Positions 34,975 through 44,145 of a stretch of DNA of 64,000 nt are shown here, in pieces. Each line of letters starts with the position of its first letter. The first letter of the stretch is position 1. The notes under the pieces are model-generated. The model was not told the DNA's origin. It worked only from the letters and a program-made list of their open reading frames with translations, and ran no database searches. The translations under genes were made by a program, and so were the position numbers. Source of the DNA: Mesorhizobium terrae. Its GTDB lineage: Bacteria > Pseudomonadota > Alphaproteobacteria > Rhizobiales > Rhizobiaceae. Location: positions 3,551,501-3,615,500 of the forward strand of contig NZ_CP044218.1 of the NCBI RefSeq assembly GCF_008727715.1. The letters are read 5' to 3'.

Positions 34975-34981
34975 CAATACC

Positions 34982-35009
34982 AACGCCCCGCCCAAAAGCG
35001 GGGCGTTTT
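34982..35009 (+). terminator. Rho-independent terminator after ettA
   Basis: Ten-bp stem AACGCCCCGC / GCGGGGCGTT with loop CCAAAA, then TTTTC, 8 bp after the ettA stop. Confidence 0.85.
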
Positions 35010-35038
35010 CGTTCCACCTCCCGTTCGGAGTTTGCAAG

Positions 35039-35809
35039 ATGAAAGACTGGTCCGCCGCGCAATACCTGAAGTTCGAGGACGAGCGGACGCGGCCGGCGCG
35101 GGATCTGCTCGCGCAGGTGCCCGTCGCCGATCCGCGCCGGGTGGTCGACATCGGCTGCGGGCCGGGCAATTCCACCGAGCTGCTGGTCGAACGCTGGCCC
35201 GATGCGCAGGTCAGCGGTTTCGATACCTCGCCCGACATGATCGAGAAGGCGAGGGCACGCCTGCCCAAGCTTTCCTTCGAGCTCGCCGATGCGGCGAGCT
35301 GGACGCCGGAGGAACCGGTCGACGTCATCTTCGCCAACGCGGTGTTCCAGTGGCTGCCGGAGCATCCTGCGGTTCTGCAACGGCTGATCGGGTTTCTTGC
35401 GCCTGGCGGCGCGCTGGCGGTGCAGATGCCCGACAACATGGCCGAGCCGTCGCATCGGCTGATGCGCGAGACTGCGGCGGCGATGCCTTTCGCCGACAAG
35501 CTCGCCAAGGCGGCGCGCGCGCCGCTGCCGCCGGTATCCTTCTATTATGACAGGTTGAAGCCGCATGCTGCCCGGCTCGACATCTGGCACACCATCTACA
35601 ACCACCCGCTCGCCGATGCGGCGGCGATCGTCGAATGGGTGAAATCGACCGGGCTGAAGCCGTTCCTCGACCCGCTAGACGAGAGCGAACAGCGCCGCTT
35701 CCTGGACCACTATACGGCACGGATCGCCGAGGCTTATCCACCGACTTCCGACGGCAAGGTGCTGCTGCGCTTCCCCCGGCTGTTCATCGTGGCGACGCGC
35801 GGCGGCTAG
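35039..35809 (+). CDS. tam: Trans-aconitate 2-methyltransferase
   Basis: 256 residues. N-terminus [20 protein letters not shown] is characteristic of Tam, followed by the SAM motif [15 protein letters not shown] near 38 and [12 protein letters not shown] near 95. It methylates trans-aconitate, the spontaneous isomer of cis-aconitate that inhibits aconitase, using S-adenosylmethionine. GGAG ribosome site 7-8 bases upstream. Full length for the family. Confidence 0.93.
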   Translation: MKDWSAAQYLKFEDERTRPARDLLAQVPVADPRRVVDIGCGPGNSTELLVERWPDAQVSGFDTSPDMIEKARARLPKLSFELADAASWTPEEPVDVIFANAVFQWLPEHPAVLQRLIGFLAPGGALAVQMPDNMAEPSHRLMRETAAAMPFADKLAKAARAPLPPVSFYYDRLKPHAARLDIWHTIYNHPLADAAAIVEWVKSTGLKPFLDPLDESEQRRFLDHYTARIAEAYPPTSDGKVLLRFPRLFIVATRGG

Positions 35810-36034
35810 GCGGTTTTTGCCTGTGATGGCGCGGTTTCCAAGCTATTCCGTAGCAAAGCCGAGGCTTGTCCGATGCGGACGTTACGTCAACAATCCGCCA
35901 TGGATGCCGGACAGGAAGGGCTCGCATCGCGGCGGAAGGTAGCGTAAACCGCAAGGGAAAAGCCGGTCACGCCGTATCCTCCCCACGGCGTAAGGATCAG
36001 CGCGGCACCCCCGCCGCCAGCAAACGAGTTGGAC

Positions 36035-37156
36035 ATGCATCGTGTCATCATCAGCGGCATCGGCGTTGAAATCCCCGAAGCGTCGATCACCAATGACGAA
36101 CTGGTCGAAAGCTTCAACGCCTGGGTCGACGCGGAAAATGCCAGACTAGCCGGCACCGGCGCGGAGCCGCTGCAGAAATCCGATTCCGACTTCATCGTGC
36201 ATGCTTCCGGCATCAGGAAACGCCACGTCATCGAGCGCACGGGCATCCTCGATCCGAAGCGCATGGCGCCGCGTCTGCCGGCAAGGCCAGACGATGCGCT
36301 GTCGGTGCAGGCCGAATTCGGCATCGCCGCCGCCCGCAAGGCGATGGCGCATGCCGGCATCGAGCCCGGCGACATCGATCTGGTGATCTGCTCCTGCTCG
36401 CATCTGCAGCGCCCCTATCCAGCGATCGCCATCGAGATGCAGCAGGCGCTGGGCACCAGGGGCGCGGCCTTCGATATGGGCCTTGGCTGCTCCTCGGCGG
36501 CCGCGGCCCTGCATATGGCGGTCAATCTGGTGCGTTCGGGCGCACAGAAGAAGGTGCTCGTCGTCACCCCGGAAATCACCACCGGCCATCTCAATTTCCG
36601 CGACCGCCAGACGCATTTCATCTTCGGCGACGCCGCCGTCTCGATGGTGGTCGAAGCCGTGGAAGGCGACGACGTTCGCCCGGGCCGTTTCGAGGTGCTG
36701 GATACGCGCCTGTGGACGCAGCTGTCGTCCAACATCCGCACCAATCTCGGCTACCTGACCCGCACCGCGCAGGACGATCCTTATATGATCGACCTCGAAG
36801 GCAACATGATCAAGCAGGTCGGCAACAAGGTGTTCAAGGAAGTCACCGTCGCCGGCCACAAGTTCATCGTCGAGTTCCTGGCCGAGCATGGGCTGACGCC
36901 CAACGGCATCCGGCGCTTCTGGCTGCATCAGGCCAATGCGCGCATGAACGCCATGATCCTGAAGCTCGCTTTCGGCCATGAGGTCGGCCACGACCGCGCG
37001 CCGATGGTGCTGGAGCGGCTGGGCAATACGGCCGGCGCCGGCGCCATCATCGCGCTCAGCGAAAACCATGCCGACATGAAACCCGGTGATTTCGGCCTGC
37101 TCTGCGCCTTCGGTGCCGGCTATTCGATCGGCGGCGCGCTGTTGCGCATGTGCTGA
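36035..37156 (+). CDS. Beta-ketoacyl-ACP synthase III-like enzyme
   Basis: 373 residues, ATG at 36035 (a TTG two codons upstream is possible). Longer than housekeeping FabH (about 320) and closer to FabH2-type proteins. The Cys-His-Asn triad is intact: GLGCSSAAAALHMA near 152, FWLHQANARMN near 290, and GNTAGAGAIIAL near 330. The N-terminal insertion around residues 35-75 is typical of the long subgroup. It condenses an acyl-CoA or acyl-ACP with malonyl-ACP. No acyl carrier protein or other fatty-acid gene is adjacent. Confidence 0.88.
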   Translation: MHRVIISGIGVEIPEASITNDELVESFNAWVDAENARLAGTGAEPLQKSDSDFIVHASGIRKRHVIERTGILDPKRMAPRLPARPDDALSVQAEFGIAAARKAMAHAGIEPGDIDLVICSCSHLQRPYPAIAIEMQQALGTRGAAFDMGLGCSSAAAALHMAVNLVRSGAQKKVLVVTPEITTGHLNFRDRQTHFIFGDAAVSMVVEAVEGDDVRPGRFEVLDTRLWTQLSSNIRTNLGYLTRTAQDDPYMIDLEGNMIKQVGNKVFKEVTVAGHKFIVEFLAEHGLTPNGIRRFWLHQANARMNAMILKLAFGHEVGHDRAPMVLERLGNTAGAGAIIALSENHADMKPGDFGLLCAFGAGYSIGGALLRMC

Positions 37157-37157
37157 G

Positions 37158-37724
37158 TTAGGCCGGCGTGAAAGGCACCAGCATCGGCACGCGGCCGGCA
37201 TAGTCGTCATAGGCCTTGCCGAGCTCGCTGTGCAGGAAACGTTCCTCCAGGCGCGCCTTCATGACGATGCCGATGGTCAGCAATACCGCGCCCGCAACCG
37301 CCCACAGCGTGCCGCGCGCCACCATCGTGGCGAGGATGGCAAGCAACAGGCCGGTGTAGATCGGGTGTCGCACCAGCGCGTAGGGGCCGGTGTCGACGAC
37401 ATGGTGATCGATCTTGGCGGTGACGGTGCCGGACCAGAGGCGGCCGAGATGGATCCGCGCCCACCAGGTGAAGAGAAGGCCTATGGCGATCAGCGCGACG
37501 CAGAGCCAGGCCAGCGTCGGGCTCGGCGGCCACAGCCGCACGCGGCCGATGAAGCCATGCGCGGGCACGAAGAACAGCAACGTGCCGACCAGAAGGACGA
37601 TGCGATATTGGTATTCGGCGTCGAGACCGGCGCGTCGTTTCACCGGATCGGCCCATAGAGCGGCGATTACCCAGGATATCAGCCAGGCCAGCCAGAGCGT
37701 CGCGACCATTTTGTAAGGGTGCAT
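37158..37724 (-). CDS. Isoprenylcysteine carboxyl methyltransferase-family membrane protein
   Basis: 188 residues from the ATG at 37724 (upstream in-frame codons lack a ribosome site and are not membrane-like). Five or so hydrophobic helices, then the ICMT/PEMT signature TGPYALVRHPIYTGLLLAIL near 115-135 and the E/R-containing end MKARLEERFLHSELGKAYDDY near 155-175. Members are SAM-dependent methyltransferases in the inner membrane; the bacterial substrate is usually unknown. Converges with the KAS III gene with one base between the stops. Confidence 0.85.
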   Translation of the reverse strand: MHPYKMVATLWLAWLISWVIAALWADPVKRRAGLDAEYQYRIVLLVGTLLFFVPAHGFIGRVRLWPPSPTLAWLCVALIAIGLLFTWWARIHLGRLWSGTVTAKIDHHVVDTGPYALVRHPIYTGLLLAILATMVARGTLWAVAGAVLLTIGIVMKARLEERFLHSELGKAYDDYAGRVPMLVPFTPA

Positions 37725-37951
37725 GGCATGAGACGGCACGGCCGCCACCCGGTTGTAGCCTGGATCATCAAATGCCCGAGGCGCGGTGGCAATATAGCCG
37801 CCGGCCAGACGCCGGTCAAAACCGGTAAGAAACGCGTGATGTGACGAGCCATTCGCTGCGTTCATCGGATCATCAGCGCTTTCGACTGGACCCGCCGTGC
37901 CCGTTTGGGCATTTTCGCGACCGAGATTCCATCGCGCCGACGAGGTGAGCC

Positions 37952-38569
37952 ATGCTCGATGCCCCGACACAGATACAGCCGCCGGCCGAAATCGTGCCGG
38001 CGAAAAAGCTAGGGGCCAAGGTTGCCGGGCTTTATGCGGCGCCGTCCGACGATTTCCAAACGCGACCTGTCGATCGCCTTGAGCTCGGTTTCAACGGCAT
38101 ACCGGGCGATTTTCATGGCGGTTCGACCCGCCGCTCGGGCGGCCGCGAGCCGTGGTATCCACGCGGCACCGAAATCCGCAACGAGCGGCAGGTGTCGATC
38201 GTCGCCTTCGACGAACTGGCGACGATTGCCGGGCTGATGGGGCTTGCCGAGATCAAGCCGGAATGGATCGGCGCCAATCTGGTCATCGACGGTTTGCCGA
38301 ACCTGTCGATGCTGCCGTCGGCGACGCTGTTGTTCTTTGCCGGCGGGGTGACGCTGAAGATCGACGCGCAGAACGGACCCTGTCGTCTTTCCGGCCGTTC
38401 GATCGCGGAGAACGCCGGAATGGCGGACCAGGATGCCGGTTCGCTGCTGTTTCCGAGAGTGGCCAAGCGGTTGCGGGGGCTGGTGGCCTGGGTTGAAAAG
38501 CCGGGCGTCGTCAGCGCGGGGGAAGAAATTTCGGTGCGCGTGCCGGAGCAATGGATTTACAAGGCCTGA
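37952..38569 (+). CDS. MOSC-domain protein
   Basis: 205 residues. Beta-barrel MOSC domain beginning VAGLYAAPSDDFQTRPVDRL, with GIPGDFHGG near 50, IRNERQVSIVAFDELATIAG near 78 and the conserved cysteine in NGPCRLSGRSIAEN near 146. MOSC proteins bind molybdenum cofactor or act in sulfur transfer (YiiM-like aldehyde or N-hydroxyl-compound reductases). Stand-alone gene, divergent from the ICMT-like gene across 227 bp in which I see no clear operator. Confidence 0.88.
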   Translation: MLDAPTQIQPPAEIVPAKKLGAKVAGLYAAPSDDFQTRPVDRLELGFNGIPGDFHGGSTRRSGGREPWYPRGTEIRNERQVSIVAFDELATIAGLMGLAEIKPEWIGANLVIDGLPNLSMLPSATLLFFAGGVTLKIDAQNGPCRLSGRSIAENAGMADQDAGSLLFPRVAKRLRGLVAWVEKPGVVSAGEEISVRVPEQWIYKA

Positions 38570-38596
38570 TCGTCACCAAGCACGCCTAGCACGGCT

Positions 38597-39619
38597 TCAA
38601 ATATCGGCCCTGGCCTTATGCAGCCGGTGAAAAGCCCAGGCGATAAGGGTCAGAACACCGAGCAGCATGGTGGCGTTGACGGCGTATTTCACCGTCGGCG
38701 AAGGGTCACCGAGCGGCTGGACGACAAAGGAAATCATCGCATTGGCGATCAAGGCCGCTGCGGCCACCGCCAGGACATGCGGTTTCTTCCAGCCGGTGCG
38801 GCGCGACCACATCACCAGCAACGCGCCGCTGCCGATACCCACCAACACCGAGAAGGACACACTGGCCCAGTCCGACGCGGACAGCGCCTGGAAGCCGAAC
38901 ACGGCAAACATCAGGGTGGCGACTAGCCACGGCGCCGGAACCGGACCGGCCTGCTTCAGGGTTCTGACAGGAACCAGGAATGCGGCCATGCACAGAAGCA
39001 GCGCGCAGGCGGCCGTCGCAACGAACTGCGCCTTGGTGACGACGAAACCCGTGATCCTGAAATTATCGTCGAAGATGAAGGCAGCGCCCACCAGATAGAG
39101 CGAAACCATCAGCAGGACGCCGACGCGCCCCAGCCAGGGCCTGTCGGCGATGCGCGGCACACAGGATTCCACCACGGCGATGGGAACCGCGAAGCTCCAG
39201 ATGACGTGACCGCCGATAAAATTAAGCGCCAGATTGGCACTGATACCAAGATGATCGAGCGCGGTCGGCAATCGTTCCTCATCCCAATAGGGGATGTTGA
39301 GATCGACGCCGTAATGCGGATTGAAGAGGCTCTGGTCGATCAGTCCGGCCTGTATCAGTCCGAACGCCGTTGCCAAAAGCAGGATCGTCGGCCAGCCGCG
39401 CCCGGTGCGGCGGGTGATTTCGCGGATGAGCAGCGCAACCGAACCATAGAGCGGTCCAAGAATGAGAAGGCCGCCCAGCATCTCAAGCGGGTGGTTCGTG
39501 CTTTCGGCATAGCCGATCAGATATTCGGCGCAGACCGGCGACAGGAAGAACAGGAAGACCATCGCGCCGAGCCGTCCGGCGAATGGCGGCTTTGACAATG
39601 CGTCCGGCATGGGGGACAT
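38597..39619 (-). CDS. Multi-pass membrane protein of unknown function, TetR-linked
   Basis: About 340 residues, using the ATG at 39619 with AAGGG upstream (a GTG one codon earlier and an ATG three codons later are alternatives). Eight to nine hydrophobic helices (LGAMVFLFFLSPVCAEYLIG, MLGGLLILGPLYGSVALLIR, VGVLLMVSLYLVGAAFIFD and others) separated by short loops. No transporter motif that I recognise. It shares a promoter region and a perfect-type operator with the divergent TetR gene, so it is probably the repressed target, perhaps an efflux or stress membrane protein. Confidence 0.8.
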   Translation of the reverse strand: MSPMPDALSKPPFAGRLGAMVFLFFLSPVCAEYLIGYAESTNHPLEMLGGLLILGPLYGSVALLIREITRRTGRGWPTILLLATAFGLIQAGLIDQSLFNPHYGVDLNIPYWDEERLPTALDHLGISANLALNFIGGHVIWSFAVPIAVVESCVPRIADRPWLGRVGVLLMVSLYLVGAAFIFDDNFRITGFVVTKAQFVATAACALLLCMAAFLVPVRTLKQAGPVPAPWLVATLMFAVFGFQALSASDWASVSFSVLVGIGSGALLVMWSRRTGWKKPHVLAVAAAALIANAMISFVVQPLGDPSPTVKYAVNATMLLGVLTLIAWAFHRLHKARADI

Positions 39620-39637
39620 CACGAACGGCCCTTGGAT

Positions 39638-39663
39638 ATTAATGGAGTGTATGCTCTATTAAT
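39638..39663. promoter_or_regulatory. TetR operator between the membrane protein and TetR genes
   Basis: ATTAATGGAG-N6-CTCTATTAAT: 10-bp arms with one mismatch, centred between the two divergent starts (39619 and 39705). Size and position are typical for a TetR dimer site. Confidence 0.7.
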
Positions 39664-39704
39664 GATCGAGATGCCGAAACCTGTCAAGCAGCCGAGACTG
39701 GCCG

Positions 39705-40307
39705 ATGCGAACCGTCGATCCTGAAAAACATGCGCAAAAGCGCGCCGGTATCCTTGTCGCGGCAGCCGAGGAGTTTGCGGCCAACGGCGTCGACGGCACC
39801 TCGACCGCCTCGATCTGCCGCCGCGCCGGCATCGGCTCCGGCACGCTGTTCCACTATTTCCCGACCAAGCGCGATATCGTGCACGGCCTGTTCGGCGATG
39901 CATTCGAGCGCATGGTGGCGATCTACGAGGAGGCCGAGGCCGAGAAAGACCCGGAGGCCGGCTTCGACCGCGTCCTGCAATGCCTGTTCGACGATCTCGC
40001 CAATCCGCTGACCCCCGGATTGATGGCGGTGGCGCTTCTGCAGGTCGGCCGTGACGAGGAATTCGCCAGGATGGTGGTGGAAGACGAGGAGCGGGCGAGG
40101 CGGACAGTGACCGTCCTTCTGCGGCGCATGGCCGAACGCGGCACCAGGCTCGCTTTCGCGCCGGAGCGTGCCGCCGCCTGGGTGCAGCATCTTTTCGATG
40201 CTTCCTTCCTCGCTTCCGGCAATACCGGCTTCGATGCCGCCGAACAAACGGTGGAACTGCGTGCCTTGATCGGCTGGCTGGTCGGAGGAGGGCGCAGAAG
40301 CACCTAG
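39705..40307 (+). CDS. TetR-family regulator
   Basis: 200 residues. Helix-turn-helix KRAGILVAAAEEFAANGVDG ... AGIGSGTLFHYFPTKRDIVH at residues 10-55; the ligand domain is helical with no recognised subfamily. Earlier ATGs at 39662 and 39671 are out of frame. It is divergent from the membrane-protein gene and probably represses both genes through the 26-bp inverted repeat at 39638-39663. Ligand unknown. Confidence 0.88.
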   Translation: MRTVDPEKHAQKRAGILVAAAEEFAANGVDGTSTASICRRAGIGSGTLFHYFPTKRDIVHGLFGDAFERMVAIYEEAEAEKDPEAGFDRVLQCLFDDLANPLTPGLMAVALLQVGRDEEFARMVVEDEERARRTVTVLLRRMAERGTRLAFAPERAAAWVQHLFDASFLASGNTGFDAAEQTVELRALIGWLVGGGRRST

Positions 40308-40309
40308 CT

Positions 40310-40500
40310 TTATCCCTGCGGCTTGGCCTTTATCGTGGTGACCTTTTAGACCTGCCCGCCTTGTCATAGTTGGTCCATTCGCCAACCTGCGTGCCGCTGC
40401 TGAAATGGCCGGAACGCAGCTTCGTGCCGTCCTTGCGGAACCACTCCCAACTGAAGACGCGTGAGGGCAGCAGAAACGGCTGTGGCCGGCAAGGCGCGGC
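40310..40500 (-). pseudogene. Remnant of a YwqK/MORN-like antitoxin-family protein
   Basis: On the minus strand the frame after the aminotransferase stop encodes FSWEWFRKDGTKLRSGHFSS then GTQVGEWTNYDKAGR, the final MORN-like repeats of YwqK-family proteins. A one-base deletion then shifts the frame: KVTTIKAKPQG continues in another frame to a stop at 40310-40312, and the original frame stops at 40330. No start codon or upstream repeats remain. A decayed 3' end, co-linear with the aminotransferase gene. Confidence 0.6.
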
Positions 40501-41448
40501 CTAGCCGTAATGCACCGGGCTCGACCAGGCCGGGTCCTCATGTTTGTCCCAATAGAGCTTTTCGAGCCGCTTCGTGACCGGCCCTATCTTGCCGTCGGCG
40601 ACAGCCGCGCCGTCGATTATCGTCACCGGCATGATTCCGCCGGCGGTCGAGGTGATGAAGACTTCGTCGGCCTCCTTCAAAGCGGGCACGGAGACATCGG
40701 CCGCCGTGCAGTCCAGCCCGAGTTCGGCGCAAAGGTCGAACACGGTACGCCGGGTGATGCCAGCCAGCACGCCGATGGCGGGAGTGGTCAACCTGCCGTT
40801 CTTGACCGCGAAGACGTTGAAGCCGGGACCTTCGGCGACATTGCCGTTGAAATCGAGCAGCAGCGCGGTCTCGGCGTTGCGGTCATAGGCGTCATAGAGG
40901 CCGCGCACGAGATCCAGCCAATGATAGTTCTTGATCGCCGGGTCGACCGAGGCCGGCGGGATGCGGATGCGGTCGCTGATCGCCACGTGGAGGCCGCGCT
41001 GACGCTGCTCGGCATTGGCGACCGAGCCGAAGGGCACGGCGAAGGCCATGAAGCGGTTGATGGCGTCGCGCGGGTCGCGGCTGAAGGTAGGCGAAGCGCC
41101 GCGCGTGCAAAGCATCTCGACGTAAGCTGCCCGGTGGCCGGACAGTGCCACGCAATTTTGCAGGATTTCCGATACCTGCTCGCGGCTGAACGGGATCGAC
41201 ATACGCAGCCGCTCCAGCCCGCCGAAGAAACGTTCGATATGCAGATCCAAGCGGAAGAAACGGCCATTCCAGACATGAACGGTGTCGTAGGTGGCGTCGG
41301 AATGCAGGAAACCCCAGTCCAGCACTGAAATCTTGGCCTGCGACATCGGCAGGTATTGCCCGTCGAGGAAGGCGACGCCGGCTGGATAGGCGTGCGGGTC
41401 GACATGCCGGCTCTCGATGGCGGGCAGGGGGCTTGCGGTCTTGTCCAT
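40501..41448 (-). CDS. Class IV aminotransferase (branched-chain/D-amino-acid transaminase fold)
   Basis: 315 residues from the ATG at 41448 (GGAGGAAAG upstream). Fold-type IV PLP enzyme: DGQYLPMSQAKISVLDWGFL near 25-45, the PLP lysine region PAIKNYHWLDLVRGLYDAY near 190, AEGPGFNVFAVKNGRL near 215, and the phosphate-binding ITSTAGGIMPVTIIDG near 275. Subgroup (BCAT, D-alanine or R-amine type) not decided. It shares a strand with a LuxR gene 139 bp upstream and probably acts on an amine or amino acid imported by the nearby APC permease. Confidence 0.9.
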   Translation of the reverse strand: MDKTASPLPAIESRHVDPHAYPAGVAFLDGQYLPMSQAKISVLDWGFLHSDATYDTVHVWNGRFFRLDLHIERFFGGLERLRMSIPFSREQVSEILQNCVALSGHRAAYVEMLCTRGASPTFSRDPRDAINRFMAFAVPFGSVANAEQRQRGLHVAISDRIRIPPASVDPAIKNYHWLDLVRGLYDAYDRNAETALLLDFNGNVAEGPGFNVFAVKNGRLTTPAIGVLAGITRRTVFDLCAELGLDCTAADVSVPALKEADEVFITSTAGGIMPVTIIDGAAVADGKIGPVTKRLEKLYWDKHEDPAWSSPVHYG

Positions 41449-41587
41449 GATCTTTCCTCCGGCTGTCGGCATATTCGGACGGAGAATGCCCGCGAACGAT
41501 GCGCCATTTCCGTCAAAATGACGGGCCACGTCCGCGGGCAGCGGGTGTGTCCTTGGTCATTGCATTTCCTTGAGCGCCGACCAGCGT

Positions 41588-42418
41588 TCAGCGTTCGCTC
41601 AAAAGATGTTTGATGAACAGGTTGAAAAGCTCGGTCTGGCTGGAAATGTCCAGCTTGGCGTAGATGTTCTTGCGATGGATCTTCACCGTGCCTTCGGCGA
41701 TGCCGAGAATGCGGCCGATCGACATCGAGGAATGGCCGCGCAGCACCAGGCTGACGATGGTCTGCTCGCGGCGTGTCAGCCGCGACGGGACAAAGGTCGC
41801 GAAGGCACGCTCGACATCGTCGGTGTCGTGCGGCTGGTCTGCTTCGGTCGCGGCGGCCGGCGCCAGCTGTTCCCAATGGCGATTGATCAGCATTGCCACC
41901 AATGGGGCAGTCTGCCGGAGGCGCTCGAAGTCGGCGCCGGAGAATGTGGCGCTCGAATTCGCCCGCAGCAGCGAATAGGCGAGATAAAAGCCCGGCTGCA
42001 ACGGCGTCAGGAAGACGATCTCCTCGCTCAGCGAACCCGATTCCATCGAGATGCAGGGGTGGACGTCCGGCGAGTTGTAATATTCGGCTTCGAAGAAGGC
42101 ATCGGGCGCGAGATCGACCAGGCGGTGCAGGCCCGGTGGTGCCCGACGCAGGCAGGCGGAATAGACGGCATCGAGGAGATAGGTGCCGTCGAGATAGTTG
42201 CGCATGATCTGCGAGGAGGAGATGTCGCCCAGCCCGTCATGCAGGAGGCGAGGGCGGTCGCGGCCCGGATAGGCGAAGATGCAGGACAGATCGAAGGGCG
42301 CGACGGCGCGCAGCGCCGCGTCCAGACGTTCGGCAAAGCCTTGCTTGCCGATAAGCGCCACCAGGTCGGGCGTGGCCGTGTGCCAGGCCGCCAGCGCGGT
42401 TTGACCGTTCATTCCCAT
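41588..42418 (-). CDS. LuxR-family transcriptional regulator
   Basis: 276 residues from the ATG at 42418 (GGGAGG five bases upstream). The C-terminal HTH is a clear LuxR domain: RLTRREQTIVSLVLRGHSSM ... GTVKIHRKNIYAKLDISSQT (residues 207-260). The N-terminal 180 residues are an unrecognised sensor region without the acyl-homoserine-lactone domain pattern I would expect, and no LuxI is nearby. It lies between the class IV aminotransferase and the divergent APC permease, which are its likely targets. Confidence 0.9.
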   Translation of the reverse strand: MGMNGQTALAAWHTATPDLVALIGKQGFAERLDAALRAVAPFDLSCIFAYPGRDRPRLLHDGLGDISSSQIMRNYLDGTYLLDAVYSACLRRAPPGLHRLVDLAPDAFFEAEYYNSPDVHPCISMESGSLSEEIVFLTPLQPGFYLAYSLLRANSSATFSGADFERLRQTAPLVAMLINRHWEQLAPAAATEADQPHDTDDVERAFATFVPSRLTRREQTIVSLVLRGHSSMSIGRILGIAEGTVKIHRKNIYAKLDISSQTELFNLFIKHLLSER

Positions 42419-42475
42419 CGAACCTCCCTGTCCGACGGATCGTCAGCCTGCATAACCCAGCCTATCCCTCAAGCC

Positions 42476-42493
42476 ATACCCCTTTGGGGATAT
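42476..42493. promoter_or_regulatory. Lux-box-like inverted repeat between luxR and the permease gene
   Basis: ATACCCC-TTT-GGGGATAT, an imperfect 18-bp inverted repeat 58 bp upstream of the LuxR start and 103 bp before the permease ATG. Size and symmetry suit a LuxR-type dimer. Assignment inferred. Confidence 0.45.
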
Positions 42494-42547
42494 TTCGTCC
42501 CGCGCGCGGCGCTGAAACTATGCCGGATAAGCATGGGAGGGCTAGGA

Positions 42548-42565
42548 CCAATCGACACCGATTGG
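42548..42565. promoter_or_regulatory. Inverted repeat in the leader of the APC permease gene
   Basis: CCAATCG-ACAC-CGATTGG, perfect 7-bp arms, ending 30 bp before the permease start and just ahead of its AAGGAGGGG ribosome site. Either a second operator or an RNA hairpin that could affect translation. Confidence 0.5.
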
Positions 42566-42595
42566 CGCCGATCCTCCGTGAAGGAGGGGATAGGG

Positions 42596-44101
42596 ATGAG
42601 CAAACGCACCGACGGGCGGACAGCCGGCGTCACATACCAGGCGGTCGATCAGAGTTATTTCGAGCAACGCCAGTTGCAACGGCATGCCGGGCTGTTTTCG
42701 CTCTGGATGATGGGCGTGGGCGCCGTCATCGCCGGCGAATATTCGGGCTGGAACATCGGCTTCTCGCAGGGCGGCTTCGGCGGCCTTCTATTGGCGGCGC
42801 TGATCATCGGCTTCATGTATGTGTGCCTGTGCTGTTCGATCGGCGAGATGAGCGCGGCACTGCCGCATACCGGCGGCGCCTATTCCTTCTCGCGTACGGC
42901 CCTGGGCCCCTGGGGCGGCTTCACCACCGGCCTTGCCGAAAACATCGAATTCGTGCTGGCGCCCGCCGCCAACATGTTTTTCATGAGCTCCTATCTCGCT
43001 GCCATCTTCGGCACGCCCGACAGCGCGCTGCCGCTGTGGTGGGCGGGTGGCTATGCGGTGATGCTGGGGCTGTCGCTGCGCGGGCTGGAGCTGTCGATGC
43101 GGGTCGTCATCTACATCACTGTCGCCGCGATCGCCGTCCTGCTGTTCTTCTTCGTCGTGGCCATCCCGCATCTCGACTTCGCCCGCTACGCCCTGAACAT
43201 AGCCGCGGGTCCGCAGGGCTCGGCGCTGTTGCCGGAAGGCAATGGGCCGTGGTTACCGTTTGGCTTCACCGGCGTGATGCTGTCGCTGCCGTTCGCGGTC
43301 TATATGTTCCTGGCGGTCGAGCAACTGCCGCTCACCGCCGAGGAGGCGAAGAACCCGAAGCGCGACATGCCGCGCGCGCTGATCCTGTCGATCCTCACGC
43401 TGGCCGCGCTGGCGCTCGGCGTTTTGTTCTTCAGCGCGTCCATTCCGCATGGCGCGCATGCCATGGGCACTTCGGGCGAACCGCTGCTCGATGGTTTCCG
43501 CACCATCTTCGGCGACGGTTGGGCAAAGCTTCTGGCCTCGGTGGCGGTGCTGGGGCTGGCCGCTTCCTTCTTCGCCGGTTCATTCGCTTCCGGTCGCAAC
43601 ATCTATTCGCTGTCGCGTGCCGGTTATCTGCCGACCGCCCTGTCGGTGACCAATCCCCGCACCAAGACGCCCAACATCGCGTTGGCAGCGGGTTCGGGCC
43701 TTGCCTTGTTCATGCTGCTGCTCGTCTGGTTCCTGGGCGGCCGGCACAATGTCGCCTTCATGGGCGGGTTCCTGGTCTCGATGATCGTCTTTGCCGGCAT
43801 GGTCTCCTATGTGATGCAGAGCATTGCTTTCCTGCGGCTGCGCACAACCTACGCCGCGATCGAGCGGCCCTTCATCAGCCCGTTCGGCCGCTTCGGCGCC
43901 TATGCCACGATCTTCATCTGCGTGGTCACGCTGGCCTATCAGTTCTTCGATCCGCTCTATCGCTGGGCGGCGATCGCGGCTGCCGTCTGGTACGCCGTCG
44001 GGCTTGCCTATTTCGGCTTCTATCGCCGGCACCGCCTGGTGCTGTCGCCGGAGGAGGAATTCGCCGTGTCGGGCGGCATGCGCGGTCAGCCGGCTGAATG
44101 A
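42596..44101 (+). CDS. APC-family amino acid/amine permease
   Basis: 501 residues from the ATG at 42596, with a ribosome site GGAGGGGATAGGG close upstream. Twelve hydrophobic helices. The first carries the APC pattern LFSLWMMGVGAVIAGEYSGW, followed by IGEMSAALPHTGGAYSFSRT near 90. It resembles the ethanolamine/Eat-like permeases in length and in the EYSGWNIG motif. It probably imports an amine or amino acid used by the class IV aminotransferase and the SDR encoded immediately downstream. Confidence 0.92.
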   Translation: MSKRTDGRTAGVTYQAVDQSYFEQRQLQRHAGLFSLWMMGVGAVIAGEYSGWNIGFSQGGFGGLLLAALIIGFMYVCLCCSIGEMSAALPHTGGAYSFSRTALGPWGGFTTGLAENIEFVLAPAANMFFMSSYLAAIFGTPDSALPLWWAGGYAVMLGLSLRGLELSMRVVIYITVAAIAVLLFFFVVAIPHLDFARYALNIAAGPQGSALLPEGNGPWLPFGFTGVMLSLPFAVYMFLAVEQLPLTAEEAKNPKRDMPRALILSILTLAALALGVLFFSASIPHGAHAMGTSGEPLLDGFRTIFGDGWAKLLASVAVLGLAASFFAGSFASGRNIYSLSRAGYLPTALSVTNPRTKTPNIALAAGSGLALFMLLLVWFLGGRHNVAFMGGFLVSMIVFAGMVSYVMQSIAFLRLRTTYAAIERPFISPFGRFGAYATIFICVVTLAYQFFDPLYRWAAIAAAVWYAVGLAYFGFYRRHRLVLSPEEEFAVSGGMRGQPAE

Positions 44102-44145
44102 GAAGCAGTCAGGCCGGCAAGAAAAATAACAGCAGGGACAAGAAC

